Position numbers and translations under genes: made by a program. From Ardenticatenaceae bacterium (GTDB lineage: Bacteria; Chloroflexota; Anaerolineae; Promineifilales; Promineifilaceae), in contig JACKBT010000070.1 of assembly GCA_020634415.1 (NCBI GenBank), forward strand, positions 1 to 14,631: a stretch of 14,631 nt of DNA. Direction: 5' to 3'. The notes below the pieces were generated by a model that saw only the letters and a list, made by a program, of their open reading frames with translations, was not told where the DNA came from and ran no database searches. The first letter of the stretch is position 1, and each line of letters begins with the position of its first letter. This document shows positions 1 to 7,705 of this stretch, piece by piece.

Positions 1-87
1 ATGAGTATAAACCAACCTCCGTAGAACATCCGCTCTAATTGTAAAGACGACCTCGCCCCCTGTCAAAACAGAGTCCACCCGCCCACC

Positions 88-117
88 TTGTCACCCCCTT
101 CCTCTCCATGCTAAAAT
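88..117 (+). promoter_or_regulatory. Putative sigma70-type promoter of rsfS
   Basis: TTGTCA at 88-93 (-35) and TAAAAT at 112-117 (-10) are separated by 18 bases, and the -10 is preceded by TG plus one base (109-111), an extended -10. Transcription would start near 124, leaving a leader of about 23 bases before the CTG start of rsfS. The stretch 1-87 upstream holds no gene that I can support. The call rests on consensus matching only. Confidence 0.5.
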
Positions 118-146
118 CACCCCATCAAATCACACGGAGGTGACAT

Positions 147-494
147 CTGGAAAGTTTAGAATTAGCTCATTTACTTGTGGATACAATTATTGACAAAAAA
201 GGTAACAACCTCGTTTTACTCGATATTCGTGAACAAGCCATCTTTGCCGACTATTTTCTCATTTGCAACGGCGACAACATTCGCCAGCTACAAGCCCTGG
301 CCGACAGCATTGCCGAAGATGCCAAACACAAAGCATCCATCTTACCCATAGGGGTAGAAGGTAATGCCCTGAGCGGGTGGATTTTAGTAGACTTTGGCGA
401 TCTGGTTGTACACCTGTTTGCCCCCGAAAAACGTACCTACTACAACCTCGAAGATTTATGGCGCGAGGCGCACCCTGTTTTAAGAATGCAATAA
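147..494 (+). CDS. rsfS: Ribosomal silencing factor RsfS (Iojap/YbeB family), CTG start
   Basis: RsfS binds protein uL14 on the large ribosomal subunit and blocks subunit joining, lowering translation in starvation. Family landmarks are all visible: ADYFLICNG, then GVEG, GWILVDFGDLVVHLF and the C-terminal YYNLEDLW. The first ATG/GTG-type codon is GTG 177, but that would remove the conserved N-terminal helix and it has no Shine-Dalgarno. An in-frame stop TGA lies at 141-143, so only codons 144-177 can initiate. CTG at 147 is six bases behind GGAGG (136-140, within GGAGGTGA) and gives 115 residues beginning ESLELAHLLVDTIIDKKG, which fits the family N-terminus. I therefore choose CTG 147. The gene stands alone here; the nadD partner common in other bacteria is not in the window. 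The family call is very secure and the start is likely. Confidence 0.93.
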   Translation: MESLELAHLLVDTIIDKKGNNLVLLDIREQAIFADYFLICNGDNIRQLQALADSIAEDAKHKASILPIGVEGNALSGWILVDFGDLVVHLFAPEKRTYYNLEDLWREAHPVLRMQ

Positions 495-579
495 CACGTT
501 TAGCCATCAGGCTCATAGGTCAGCCTGCAATCTCTCTCCAGCCTGGCAACAGAATACACATTTCAACTGGAGTTCTGGT

Positions 580-612
580 GATGTGGCGCGATTTTCAAAA
601 TCACGCCATATC
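580..612. terminator. Hairpin between the convergent rsfS and sthA genes
   Basis: Bases 580-595 and 597-612 form an imperfect 16-bp inverted repeat (14 of 16 paired as DNA), with GATTTT/AAAATC at the centre. It lies in the 146-base gap between the two convergent stop codons, where a bidirectional terminator would be expected. There is no U-tract after the stem on either strand, so classical intrinsic termination is not certain. Nothing else was recognised in 495-640. Confidence 0.4.
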
Positions 613-640
613 GCCTCGCGCCAGTTTAAGCCAGCCACAG

Positions 641-2035
641 CTACGCATCCATCCGATTAATGCCATCTAACGCAGCCACTTTATAGGCTTCCGCCAGCGT
701 TGGATAGTTGAAAACTGTATTCACAAAATAATCTACCGTGCCGCCAAAAGCCATCACCGCCTGCCCAATATGCACCAACTCACTCGATCCCTCCCCGATA
801 ATGTGTGCCCCCAATAATTTGCGATCTTCCAGCCCAAATATCAGTTTCAACATGCCAATCTCATCGCCAATAATCTGGCCGCGAGAAATTTCGCGGTAAT
901 GGGCTTTGCCAATCTCATATGGCACGCCCGCCTGGGTCAGTTCCTCCTCCGTTTTGCCCACCATTGAAATCTCTGGGATGGTGTAAATGCCGTAGGGGAA
1001 CAGGTCGGGGATGCTGCTGGTTTTGATGCCAAAGGCGTGGGCTGCCGCCAAACGACCCTGTTCCATGGAGGTGGAAGCCAGACTGGGAAAGCCAATCACA
1101 TCGCCAACGGCGTAGATGTGAGGCACTTCGGTCTGGTAGTTGGGGTTGACGGCTAAACGGCCGCGTGTGTCCGCCTTGAGTCCCGCAGCTTCCAGGTTCA
1201 GCTTATCAGTTGCGCCTGTCCGCCCAATCGAATAGAGGGCTTTTTCGGTAATGACTCGCTTGCCGCTGGCAAGCTGTGTCACCACTTTGCCTGTTTCGGG
1301 GTCAAGGTGCAGGCTTTCTACTTTTTCGCCCAGGCGCACGGTGACGCGCTGCTGGCGCAGATGGTAAGTCAGGGCGCCGATGACCTCATCATCTACAAAA
1401 CCCAACAGTTCTGAGCGCATGTCAATGACGGTGACGCGCACGCCCAAGGCGGCAAAGATGCTGGCATATTCAATGCCAATGACACCGCCGCCGACTACGC
1501 ACAAACTGCGTGGAATGCTGCTTAGGTCTAACATGCCATCGCTGGTGACGATTTTGTCTTCAGTGAAGGGGATGCCGCTGACCAGGGTGGGGGTTGTGCC
1601 TACGGCAATGACAATGTGATCGGCCGTTAACAACCTATCCCCGTCCAGCGTAACCACCCGCAAACAGTGTGAGTCGGCAAACGAGGCAGTGCCGTTGATT
1701 AGCTCAATATTGTTGCGATACATCTGGTGTTTGATCACGTCCATCTCGTGACGAATGACATGATCGCAGCGGAATTTGAGGTCATCCATGGTGATGTTCT
1801 GCTTCACACGATAGGATGCGCCGTAGATGTTGCGCTCACGAAAGCCGGAAAGGTAAAGAACGGCTTCGCGCAAGGTTTTGCTGGGGATTGTGCCCGTGTT
1901 GACACACACGCCGCCCACATAATCGCGCTTATCAATGATGGCAACTTTTTTCCCGGCTTTGGCTCCCTGAACGGCCGCTTTCTGCCCCGATGGCCCCGTG
2001 CCAATGACTAACAAATCATAATCATGCTCACTCAT
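641..2035 (-). CDS. sthA: Soluble (Si-specific) NAD(P)+ transhydrogenase
   Basis: This FAD flavoprotein exchanges hydride between NADPH and NAD+ in the cytoplasm and balances the two cofactor pools. The 464 residues show the FAD-binding GTGPSG (12-17), the segment CVNTGTIPSKT (44-54), the second dinucleotide fold VVGGGVIGIEYAS (180-192), the FAD motif IYAVGDVIGFP (307-317) and the C-terminal dimer interface VFNYPTLAEAYKVAALD. The position that is the second redox cysteine in lipoamide dehydrogenases (CxxxxC) is Thr49, and NTGTIPSKTLREA is the signature of the SthA branch, so this is not a dihydrolipoamide dehydrogenase. Length is normal. ATG 2035 is preceded on the minus strand by AAGAGG with a suitable spacing. 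It is convergent with rsfS and divergent from the histidine kinase. Confidence 0.96.
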   Translation of the reverse strand: MSEHDYDLLVIGTGPSGQKAAVQGAKAGKKVAIIDKRDYVGGVCVNTGTIPSKTLREAVLYLSGFRERNIYGASYRVKQNITMDDLKFRCDHVIRHEMDVIKHQMYRNNIELINGTASFADSHCLRVVTLDGDRLLTADHIVIAVGTTPTLVSGIPFTEDKIVTSDGMLDLSSIPRSLCVVGGGVIGIEYASIFAALGVRVTVIDMRSELLGFVDDEVIGALTYHLRQQRVTVRLGEKVESLHLDPETGKVVTQLASGKRVITEKALYSIGRTGATDKLNLEAAGLKADTRGRLAVNPNYQTEVPHIYAVGDVIGFPSLASTSMEQGRLAAAHAFGIKTSSIPDLFPYGIYTIPEISMVGKTEEELTQAGVPYEIGKAHYREISRGQIIGDEIGMLKLIFGLEDRKLLGAHIIGEGSSELVHIGQAVMAFGGTVDYFVNTVFNYPTLAEAYKVAALDGINRMDA

Positions 2036-2068
2036 GCGCTGCCTCTTCTTGAATTGGGATATGAATTT

Positions 2069-2074
2069 ATTATA
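2069..2074 (-). promoter_or_regulatory. -10 box of the sthA promoter
   Basis: On the minus strand 2074 to 2069 reads TATAAT, a perfect -10 hexamer, about 34 bases upstream of the sthA ATG, which implies a leader of roughly 26 bases. No good -35 is visible at the correct distance, so an activator may be needed. The rest of the divergent gap (2036-2217) shows only a TATACT at 2120-2125 facing the kinase gene, without a convincing -35. Confidence 0.4.
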
Positions 2075-2217
2075 ACGGCAGATGAAACAGTTACGCTAAG
2101 TAAAATAAGGCGGGTAGTGTATACTTGAGTTATATTTAAGCGAACAGCCTCAAATAAAAAATGTAGTGAGGAGAATAATCAAGTTTGCATCACGCTTTAC
2201 AGTAGGGCCGCTAGCTT

Positions 2218-4671
2218 ATGAATTGGCAATTTTTTCTCGGCATTGCAGTTGGATTAAGCGTCATGGTAGGGGGTGTAATTTTATGGTGGCGTTCAGCACG
2301 TCTGTCTGAATTAACAGCCTTAGACTATAAACAAGATTGGCATACGGTTGCCGAGGCTCTGTTGCTCCTCAGCCCGGAGAACACCATTTTGGAAGCCAAC
2401 CCGGCGGCAGTGGCCCTTTTAGGCGAGGGGATTGTGGGGGAGTCGTTAACGGCCGTTCTGCCCCCACCGCCCAGCCCCTACACCACCCACACCCTGCCCC
2501 TGCACACCTGGCGCAAACAAAAACGAGGCCACCTCGTCATGGTAACGGAAAAACCACTGCCACCACCGCCCATACCTCCGGCCATGCCGCTGCCCGCCGC
2601 CCCCACCGACACAGCCGCCACCTCCATCTCCCCCACCATCCCCTACAAAGTCCTGCGAGCCATTGGCGAACTGCTAGAACCAGAAGCCGTAGCCTACATC
2701 GCCGTCCAGGCCATCGCCGACTTCACCCATTGGCCCATTGTCGTCGTCTACACCCCCGATGATGAGAACAAATTGGTTATCCGAGCGGCCGTTGGCATCC
2801 CCTTCACCGACGAAGGCGTGATTGGCCGCGCCTACCGCACCGGCCACACCCAAATCATCCCCGAACCCCAACAGCCCGCCGCCTACCTCACCCCCTTTAA
2901 CCTGCCCCCCAGCGCCCTGGCCATTCCCCTCAGGCGGGGGCGCAAACAGCTTGGTGTACTCCTCATCGAACACGATCAGCCCGATGCTTTCAGCGAAGAC
3001 GACATCCTCATCGGCGAAGCCCTGGCCGATGCCATCGTCCTGGCTCTGGACAATGCCCGCCTCTTCACCGAAGCCCAAAATCGGCTCACCGAACAAAGCG
3101 TCCTGCGCGAAGCCATGTCCGTCATCTCCTCCACCCTAGACCTCAACAGTGTCTTGTTCCATCTGGCCGAGCAGGTAGGCAAGCTGATGCGAGCCACCAG
3201 TGTGTATATTTGCAGTTATGATGCCCAACAAAGCACAACGGCCGTTCTCGCCGAATATTATGGCTCCCGTGCCTCCGAAACCGAAAGAGTCTCCGACATC
3301 AGCACCACCTACTATCTGCCCGACGAATTCCCCGGCACAGTCACCGCCCTCGAAGCCGGCGAACCCATCCTGGCCTACGTAGACGATCCCGCCCTTTCCC
3401 CAGCCAAACGGCAGCACCTGCAAGCCTTCAGCGGCTACACCTCCCTCGTCATCCCCCTGCAAGTCGGCGGCAAAACCATCGCCTACGCCGAAATCTGGGA
3501 GAGCCAGCAGCGTCGCACCTTCACCCCCGCCGAAATCCAACTGTGCCAGGACATCGCCCATCACGCAGCCATCGCCATCGAAAACGCCCGCCTATTCAAA
3601 GCCATCGCCGACGAACGCAGCCGCCTGCAAGCCCTCATCGAATCAGACCGCGATGGCATCATTCTCATCGGCACCACTGGCGATATTTTGGTGATGAACG
3701 AGCCAGCCCACCGCTTTCTCCATTTTGACGGCCCCCTGGAAAAATGGAGAAACATTTCCAGCAACCAGGCCATTGCCTACCTGGCCCAAAAAGCACCCGA
3801 AATTGCCCAAATCGCCCAAAGCGAAAAGACACGCCTGATCCAGGGAGACACCCAGCCCCACGAAGGCGAATACGATCTGCCCAACCGCTCCATCCACTGG
3901 CGCAGCCTGCCCGTCATCGAAGAAGGCGAAGCCCTCAGCCGCCTCATCGTCCTCCGCGACATCACCGAGGAGCGGCTTCTGGAAAAGATGCGCGAAGACC
4001 TCATCCATACGATGGTACATGATCTGCGCAGCCCGCTGGCATCCATTTCCATCACCCTCGACCTGCTTAACATGTATCTGGGCGAAGCCAAAGAAGCCAA
4101 AATCAGCCGTGCCCTCAAACGCGCCCAAACCAGTTCTGAGCATATGCTATCCATTGTGAATGCCATCCTGGACATCAGCCGCCTGGAAAGCGGCCGGGTG
4201 GATTTGGCCTACAGCACTGTGACCTTCACCAGCATCATAGACCCCGTGCTGGAGATGCACCTGCCGCTTACCCTGGAAAAACAGTTGCAAATCACGCGCC
4301 ACTTTTCGGCCGATTTGCCCCTCATCGAGGTAGATGCAGCCTTGATTGAGCGAGTCATGCAAAATCTGGTGGGTAATGCCATCAAATTTACACCAGCCGG
4401 CGGCACCATTCAGATTGAGGCCCAGCCTCAGGCAGATTGTCTGCTTGTGTCGGTCATTGATTCGGGGCCAGGCATCCCCAAAACGGTGCAGAACCGCCTC
4501 TTCCAAAAATTCTCCACTGGCGACCATCCCCAGCGGGGCAGCGGGCTGGGTTTGGCCTTCTGCAAGATGGCCGTGGAAGCGCACCAGCACCGCATCTGGC
4601 TGGCCCATTCATCGTCGGCCGGTAGCACCTTCCAGTTTACGCTGCCCCTCGCCGATTCCACTCATTCGTGA
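2218..4671 (+). CDS. Membrane-anchored sensor histidine kinase, PAS-GAF-GAF-PAS-HisKA-HATPase
   Basis: This is a signal-transducing kinase of 817 residues that would autophosphorylate His601 and pass the phosphate to an unidentified response regulator. Visible layout: one N-terminal membrane helix (about 4-25), a PAS-like domain (about 38-110), a proline-rich linker (113-130), GAF 1 (about 143-282), GAF 2 (about 297-460), a second PAS (about 468-583), HisKA with H-box HTMVHDLRSP (His601), then HATPase_c with N-box NLVGNAIKF (Asn720), G1 DSGPGIP (748-754), F-box LFQKFS and G2 GSGLGLAF (774-781). All catalytic boxes are intact. The ligand cannot be read from the sequence. An in-frame TAG at 2212-2214 fixes the start at ATG 2218, whose ribosome site is weak. 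No response regulator is next to it; the following genes are an unknown membrane protein (13-base gap) and a thioesterase, likely co-transcribed. Confidence 0.94.
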   Translation: MNWQFFLGIAVGLSVMVGGVILWWRSARLSELTALDYKQDWHTVAEALLLLSPENTILEANPAAVALLGEGIVGESLTAVLPPPPSPYTTHTLPLHTWRKQKRGHLVMVTEKPLPPPPIPPAMPLPAAPTDTAATSISPTIPYKVLRAIGELLEPEAVAYIAVQAIADFTHWPIVVVYTPDDENKLVIRAAVGIPFTDEGVIGRAYRTGHTQIIPEPQQPAAYLTPFNLPPSALAIPLRRGRKQLGVLLIEHDQPDAFSEDDILIGEALADAIVLALDNARLFTEAQNRLTEQSVLREAMSVISSTLDLNSVLFHLAEQVGKLMRATSVYICSYDAQQSTTAVLAEYYGSRASETERVSDISTTYYLPDEFPGTVTALEAGEPILAYVDDPALSPAKRQHLQAFSGYTSLVIPLQVGGKTIAYAEIWESQQRRTFTPAEIQLCQDIAHHAAIAIENARLFKAIADERSRLQALIESDRDGIILIGTTGDILVMNEPAHRFLHFDGPLEKWRNISSNQAIAYLAQKAPEIAQIAQSEKTRLIQGDTQPHEGEYDLPNRSIHWRSLPVIEEGEALSRLIVLRDITEERLLEKMREDLIHTMVHDLRSPLASISITLDLLNMYLGEAKEAKISRALKRAQTSSEHMLSIVNAILDISRLESGRVDLAYSTVTFTSIIDPVLEMHLPLTLEKQLQITRHFSADLPLIEVDAALIERVMQNLVGNAIKFTPAGGTIQIEAQPQADCLLVSVIDSGPGIPKTVQNRLFQKFSTGDHPQRGSGLGLAFCKMAVEAHQHRIWLAHSSSAGSTFQFTLPLADSTHS

Positions 4672-4684
4672 TAATTTTGTGCCA

Positions 4685-5431
4685 ATGACTGAACCGCGCA
4701 CCAAATTTGACTGGCTTATTTATGCAGATGCCACCTTTGCCGGGCTTTCTATTCTCATCCCCATTCCCCTGTTGGATGTGCTGTTTGAGCAGATTTTTCG
4801 GCGCAGAATGCCGGGAGCGATTGGGCGGAGAAACGGCCGTTCCCTGCCCAAACCCACCATCCAAGAACTCAACCGCCTGCCCCCCGGCTGCCTGCAAAGC
4901 TGCCTCGGCTGGCCCATCCTCATCATCCTCACCTTCCTCAAACGCCTCTACCGCACCATCCTCTACTTCCTCACCCTCAAAGATGCCAGCGACAACCTCA
5001 GCCACTACTGGCACCGCGCCTTCCTCCTCGACTACATCATCCGCGCTGGTTATGTGGACAATCCCGCCACCGTCCCTCTGGCCGCCGAAGCCCTGCGCCA
5101 GATATTAGACGAAATCACCACCAGCCCGCTCTCACAGTTGGCCGGGGAGATCGTCTCCAGCGTGCGCCACATCTTCTCCAGCTTGCGGCGCGTGATGCGG
5201 CGCGGTGAGGAGGATGAGGTTGTTACCCAGGCCAAAGAGCGCATGGCCACCATTTGGAGCAGCTACGACAGCTACTTTGCCGAAGTCGCCACCCGCTATG
5301 AAGCGCGGTATGAGCAGCTTGTGACGACAGAGGGCACGCAGTGGAACGTGGGCGAACCTGGGGGAACTTTGGCCGAGGAGCCAGCCCCAAATTCTAACAA
5401 TCAAGATAGTGCCGATGCCCCTGATTCATGA
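4685..5431 (+). CDS. Uncharacterised membrane-associated protein
   Basis: I do not recognise this 248-residue protein. Two hydrophobic segments are visible, about 12-36 (rich in Leu/Ile/Pro, interrupted by Asp) and about 74-98, followed by a soluble, charged, probably helical region (about 100-215) and an acidic, Asn/Ser-rich tail that looks disordered. This suggests a protein attached to the inner membrane with a cytoplasmic helical part. ATG 4685 lies 13 bases after the kinase stop; GTG 4679 in the same frame is an alternative. The frame is open far upstream, but that part only overlaps the kinase in another frame and is low-complexity shadow sequence. The 3' end overlaps the thioesterase start by 23 bases, so the three genes probably form one transcript. 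Confidence 0.75.
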   Translation: MTEPRTKFDWLIYADATFAGLSILIPIPLLDVLFEQIFRRRMPGAIGRRNGRSLPKPTIQELNRLPPGCLQSCLGWPILIILTFLKRLYRTILYFLTLKDASDNLSHYWHRAFLLDYIIRAGYVDNPATVPLAAEALRQILDEITTSPLSQLAGEIVSSVRHIFSSLRRVMRRGEEDEVVTQAKERMATIWSSYDSYFAEVATRYEARYEQLVTTEGTQWNVGEPGGTLAEEPAPNSNNQDSADAPDS

Positions 5432-6287
5432 ACGCACCTTTCGCGTCCGTCATTATGAATGTGATGCTTACGGCCATGTGAACCATGCCCACTATTTGCG
5501 CTATATGCAGGAGACGGCCTTTGATGCCTCGGCTGCCGTTGGCTACGATATGGCCCGTTATGAGGCGATGGGGCGGCAGTGGCTGATTCGGGAGACGGAT
5601 ATGACTTATTTACGGCCGTTAACCTACAACGACTCTGTTACCGTCAAAACCTGGGTCATGGACTTCCGCCGCGTGCGCTCCCGCCGTGCCTACGAACTGT
5701 ATCAGGCCACCACGGGCGAATTAGTGGCCCAGGCCCATACCGATTGGGTCTATCTGGATCGTGCCACACTGCGCCCCGTTACCGTACCCGACGAGATGAT
5801 TACGGCTTTTGTGCCTGAAGGTGTGCCCGAACAAGCGCCGCGCCGCGATCCATTCCCCGAACCGCCGCCAGCGCCAGCAGGCATTTTCCGGCTGCGCCAG
5901 CGCGTCAAATGGCGCGATCTGGACCCGGCGCAGCATGTGAACAATGCCATGTACCTGGCCTATGTGGAGGACTGCGGCGTGAGCGTGGCCGCCGCGCACG
6001 GCTGGCCGATGACGCGCATGATGGCCGAAGGTTTTGGCATCGTGGCCCGCCGCTATCGGCTGGAATACAAACAGCCTGCTTTGTTGGATGATGAGTTGGA
6101 GATTGCCACGTTTATTTCTGATGTGAAGCGGTCAACGGCCGTTCGCCATTACACCATCACCCGCACCAGCGACAACAGCCTGCTGGCCCGTGCCCATGTG
6201 CTGTGGGTGTGGATTGATTTGCAAAACGGCCGTCCCATTCGCATCCCGCCCCACTTCATCACCGACTTCGCCGCCAACATCGCCTAG
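5409..6287 (+). CDS. Double-hotdog acyl-CoA/acyl-ACP thioesterase
   Basis: The 292 residues contain two consecutive hotdog domains of the 4-hydroxybenzoyl-CoA thioesterase/acyl-ACP thioesterase superfamily, which hydrolyse acyl thioesters in the cytoplasm. Domain 1 (about 8-135) has YECDAYGHVNHAHYLRYMQE (Asp19, His23, Asn25); domain 2 (about 160-285) has WRDLDPAQHVNNAMYLAYVE (Asp172, His176, Asn178-179). Both keep the D-x(3)-HVN motif around the active-site helix, so both may be active. A proline-rich linker (about 138-158) joins them. The substrate chain length cannot be read from the sequence. GTG 5409 overlaps the previous gene by 23 bases; ATG 5415, two codons later, is an equally good start. 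No strong ribosome site is visible, consistent with translational coupling. Confidence 0.88.
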   Translation: MPMPLIHERTFRVRHYECDAYGHVNHAHYLRYMQETAFDASAAVGYDMARYEAMGRQWLIRETDMTYLRPLTYNDSVTVKTWVMDFRRVRSRRAYELYQATTGELVAQAHTDWVYLDRATLRPVTVPDEMITAFVPEGVPEQAPRRDPFPEPPPAPAGIFRLRQRVKWRDLDPAQHVNNAMYLAYVEDCGVSVAAAHGWPMTRMMAEGFGIVARRYRLEYKQPALLDDELEIATFISDVKRSTAVRHYTITRTSDNSLLARAHVLWVWIDLQNGRPIRIPPHFITDFAANIA

Positions 6288-6292
6288 AAAGA

Positions 6293-6324
6293 GACCTCTG
6301 AGGTTTTCCAAAACCTCAGAGGTC
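6293..6324. repeat. Perfect 15-bp intergenic palindrome
   Basis: GACCTCTGAGGTTTT at 6293-6307 is followed after CC by its exact reverse complement at 6310-6324. It starts five bases after the thioesterase stop. With no T-run following it, it is more like a REP-type palindrome, possibly blocking transcript decay or read-through, than a textbook terminator. I recall similar CCTCAGAGG palindromes between genes in related genomes, but cannot verify this here. Confidence 0.75.
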
Positions 6325-6351
6325 CACGCCCATGCTGTACAAAGGAACGGG

Positions 6352-6380
6352 TTGACAACTCCCCCATTTGCGGCGATAGT
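6352..6380 (+). promoter_or_regulatory. Putative promoter of the MFS transporter gene
   Basis: A consensus -35 TTGACA (6352-6357) and GATAGT (6375-6380, 4 of 6 matches to TATAAT) are separated by exactly 17 bases. Transcription would begin near 6387, so the leader of the transporter mRNA would contain the large palindrome 6407-6461. Confidence 0.5.
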
Positions 6381-6406
6381 CGCTCCTCGCATCTGAACAT
6401 ATGGGG

Positions 6407-6461
6407 AGATTGGCGATTGGCGATTGGAGACTAATAATCTCCAATCCCCAATCGCCAATCT
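6407..6461. repeat. 24-bp imperfect palindrome built from GATTGGC heptads
   Basis: The arms 6407-6430 and 6438-6461 pair at 23 of 24 positions around a 7-base loop (CTAATAA). The left arm is itself a short direct repeat, TTGGCGATTGGCGATTGG. It ends 14 bases before the MFS start codon. Such heptad palindromes are a known kind of dispersed intergenic repeat. Read as protein it gives a GDWRL-like shadow peptide, so it should not be included in the transporter. Confidence 0.8.
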
Positions 6462-6475
6462 TCACTCCCAAAACC

Positions 6476-7705
6476 ATGAAATTCAAACAAATGGATCGCC
6501 GCCTCATTACGATCCTCCTCATCGTCTTTGTGCAAATGCTCGGTGCCTCCATGGCCGTGCCCATTTTGCCACTTTTTGCCCAACGCCATTTTGCCATGGA
6601 GCCGCAGTTCATCGCCTTTTTGGTATCCTCCTTCTTCATTGCCCAGTTTTTGGCAGGGCCTACCATTGGACGGATGTCGGATAAATACGGCCGTATTCCC
6701 GTCCTCATCGTCAGCCAAATCGGCACCGCCATCAGCTTTGTCATGCTGGGTGGAGCGCAAAGCGCCGCCATGCTCTTCGCCGCCCGCATCCTCGACGGCA
6801 TCACCGGCGGCAACATCATCGCCGCCCAAGCCTACGTCATAGACATCACGCCCCGCGAAAAACGCACCCAGGCGTTGGGCTACATCTTTGCTGCTTTTGG
6901 TTTGGGGTTTATCTTTGGCCCGGCCCTGGGCGGTATCTTATCATCCAGTTTTGGCGAGAGGGCACCATTTTACATGGCTGCTGTCGCGGCCACGATTGTG
7001 GTCATTCTCACCTGGTTCACACTCGACGAGTCCCTGACCGCCGAACAGCGGCAGGCCAATCGCCTCAGCCGCCGCGCCAAATTTAGCCCGAGAGAGGTGA
7101 TGGCCAACACGCCCCTGATGCTCGTCTTGCTCATTGCCTTTGTCGGGCAGTTCGGCCTGGGCATGATACAAGCCACCCTGGCCTTATATGGGGAGGCCGT
7201 TCTCTTCAAAGGCTACACACCAGAGGCTACCAGCCTGGGTATTGGCCTGCTTTATACCAATGTAGGCATTGCCCAATTTGCCACCCAAAGCTTCATCTTA
7301 CCCCGTATGCTGCGCCGTTATAACGAAGCCTGGCTGGTTATTGTGGGCAATCTGTCGCGGGCATTGGGACTTCTTCTCTTTGCGGTCATTGTCACGCCCT
7401 GGCCGGCCGCTATTGCCATTATTCTCTTTGCCATGGGGATGGGATTGGTCATGCCCCCGCTACAATCTTTGGCTACCAGCACGGTTGGTGATGAAGTGCG
7501 CGGCGGTGCGTTGGGTCTCTTTCAATCAGCTACTAGTCTTTCGGTGATTATGAGTACGGCCGTTGCTGGCTTCATCTTTAACCTGCACCCCGCCTACCCC
7601 TACTGGATTGGCTCACTTCTCTCGTTTCTCGTTACGATTCCGGCTGTTTTTTTGTGGCGACAGTCCCAAGCCAAAGCCGAGAAACTCCCTGCCTCTGCCG
7701 ATTAG
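6476..7705 (+). CDS. MFS transporter, DHA1/TetA-like drug efflux type
   Basis: A 409-residue, 12-helix major facilitator of the proton:drug antiporter kind. Motif A between helices 2 and 3 is intact (GRMSDKYGR, 65-73); the helix 5 glycine-rich antiporter motif C is visible as GLGFIFGPALGG (142-153); a cytoplasmic loop rich in Arg/Gln (about 185-208) splits the two six-helix halves. The DHA1/TetA-like assignment follows from these motifs; the substrate is unknown. ATG 6476 is chosen (ATG 6491 is possible), because the frame upstream of it is only the translated palindrome 6407-6461. There is no clear ribosome site. The TAG stop (7703-7705) overlaps the end of the minus-strand metF-like tail. 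The gene is preceded by its own promoter. Confidence 0.9.
   Translation: MKFKQMDRRLITILLIVFVQMLGASMAVPILPLFAQRHFAMEPQFIAFLVSSFFIAQFLAGPTIGRMSDKYGRIPVLIVSQIGTAISFVMLGGAQSAAMLFAARILDGITGGNIIAAQAYVIDITPREKRTQALGYIFAAFGLGFIFGPALGGILSSSFGERAPFYMAAVAATIVVILTWFTLDESLTAEQRQANRLSRRAKFSPREVMANTPLMLVLLIAFVGQFGLGMIQATLALYGEAVLFKGYTPEATSLGIGLLYTNVGIAQFATQSFILPRMLRRYNEAWLVIVGNLSRALGLLLFAVIVTPWPAAIAIILFAMGMGLVMPPLQSLATSTVGDEVRGGALGLFQSATSLSVIMSTAVAGFIFNLHPAYPYWIGSLLSFLVTIPAVFLWRQSQAKAEKLPASAD

Noticed and set aside
641..2035. Assignment of the flavoprotein as dihydrolipoamide dehydrogenase or mercuric reductase
   Set aside because: The second cysteine of the redox pair is Thr49 and NTGTIPSKTLREA is typical of SthA; no 2-oxoacid dehydrogenase genes are nearby.
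2168..2205. GAGGAG followed by a six-codon TTG open frame upstream of the kinase, as a leader peptide
   Set aside because: It is too short, the spacing is long, there is no attenuator hairpin, and the arrangement is common by chance.
3136..4175. Several antisense open frames opposite the kinase gene (for example 3643-4143)
   Set aside because: They are produced by the GC-biased codon use of the sense gene, show no recognisable domain, and overlap strongly conserved kinase sequence.
4346..4684. Long in-frame extension upstream of the unknown membrane protein, starting within the kinase gene
   Set aside because: It overlaps the conserved HATPase domain in another frame and is Ser/Pro/Arg-rich shadow sequence; ATG 4685 after the kinase stop fits the gene spacing.
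6401..6475. N-terminal extension of the MFS transporter
   Set aside because: It is only a translation of the palindrome (GDWRL-type peptide); family proteins start just before the first helix, at 6476 or 6491.
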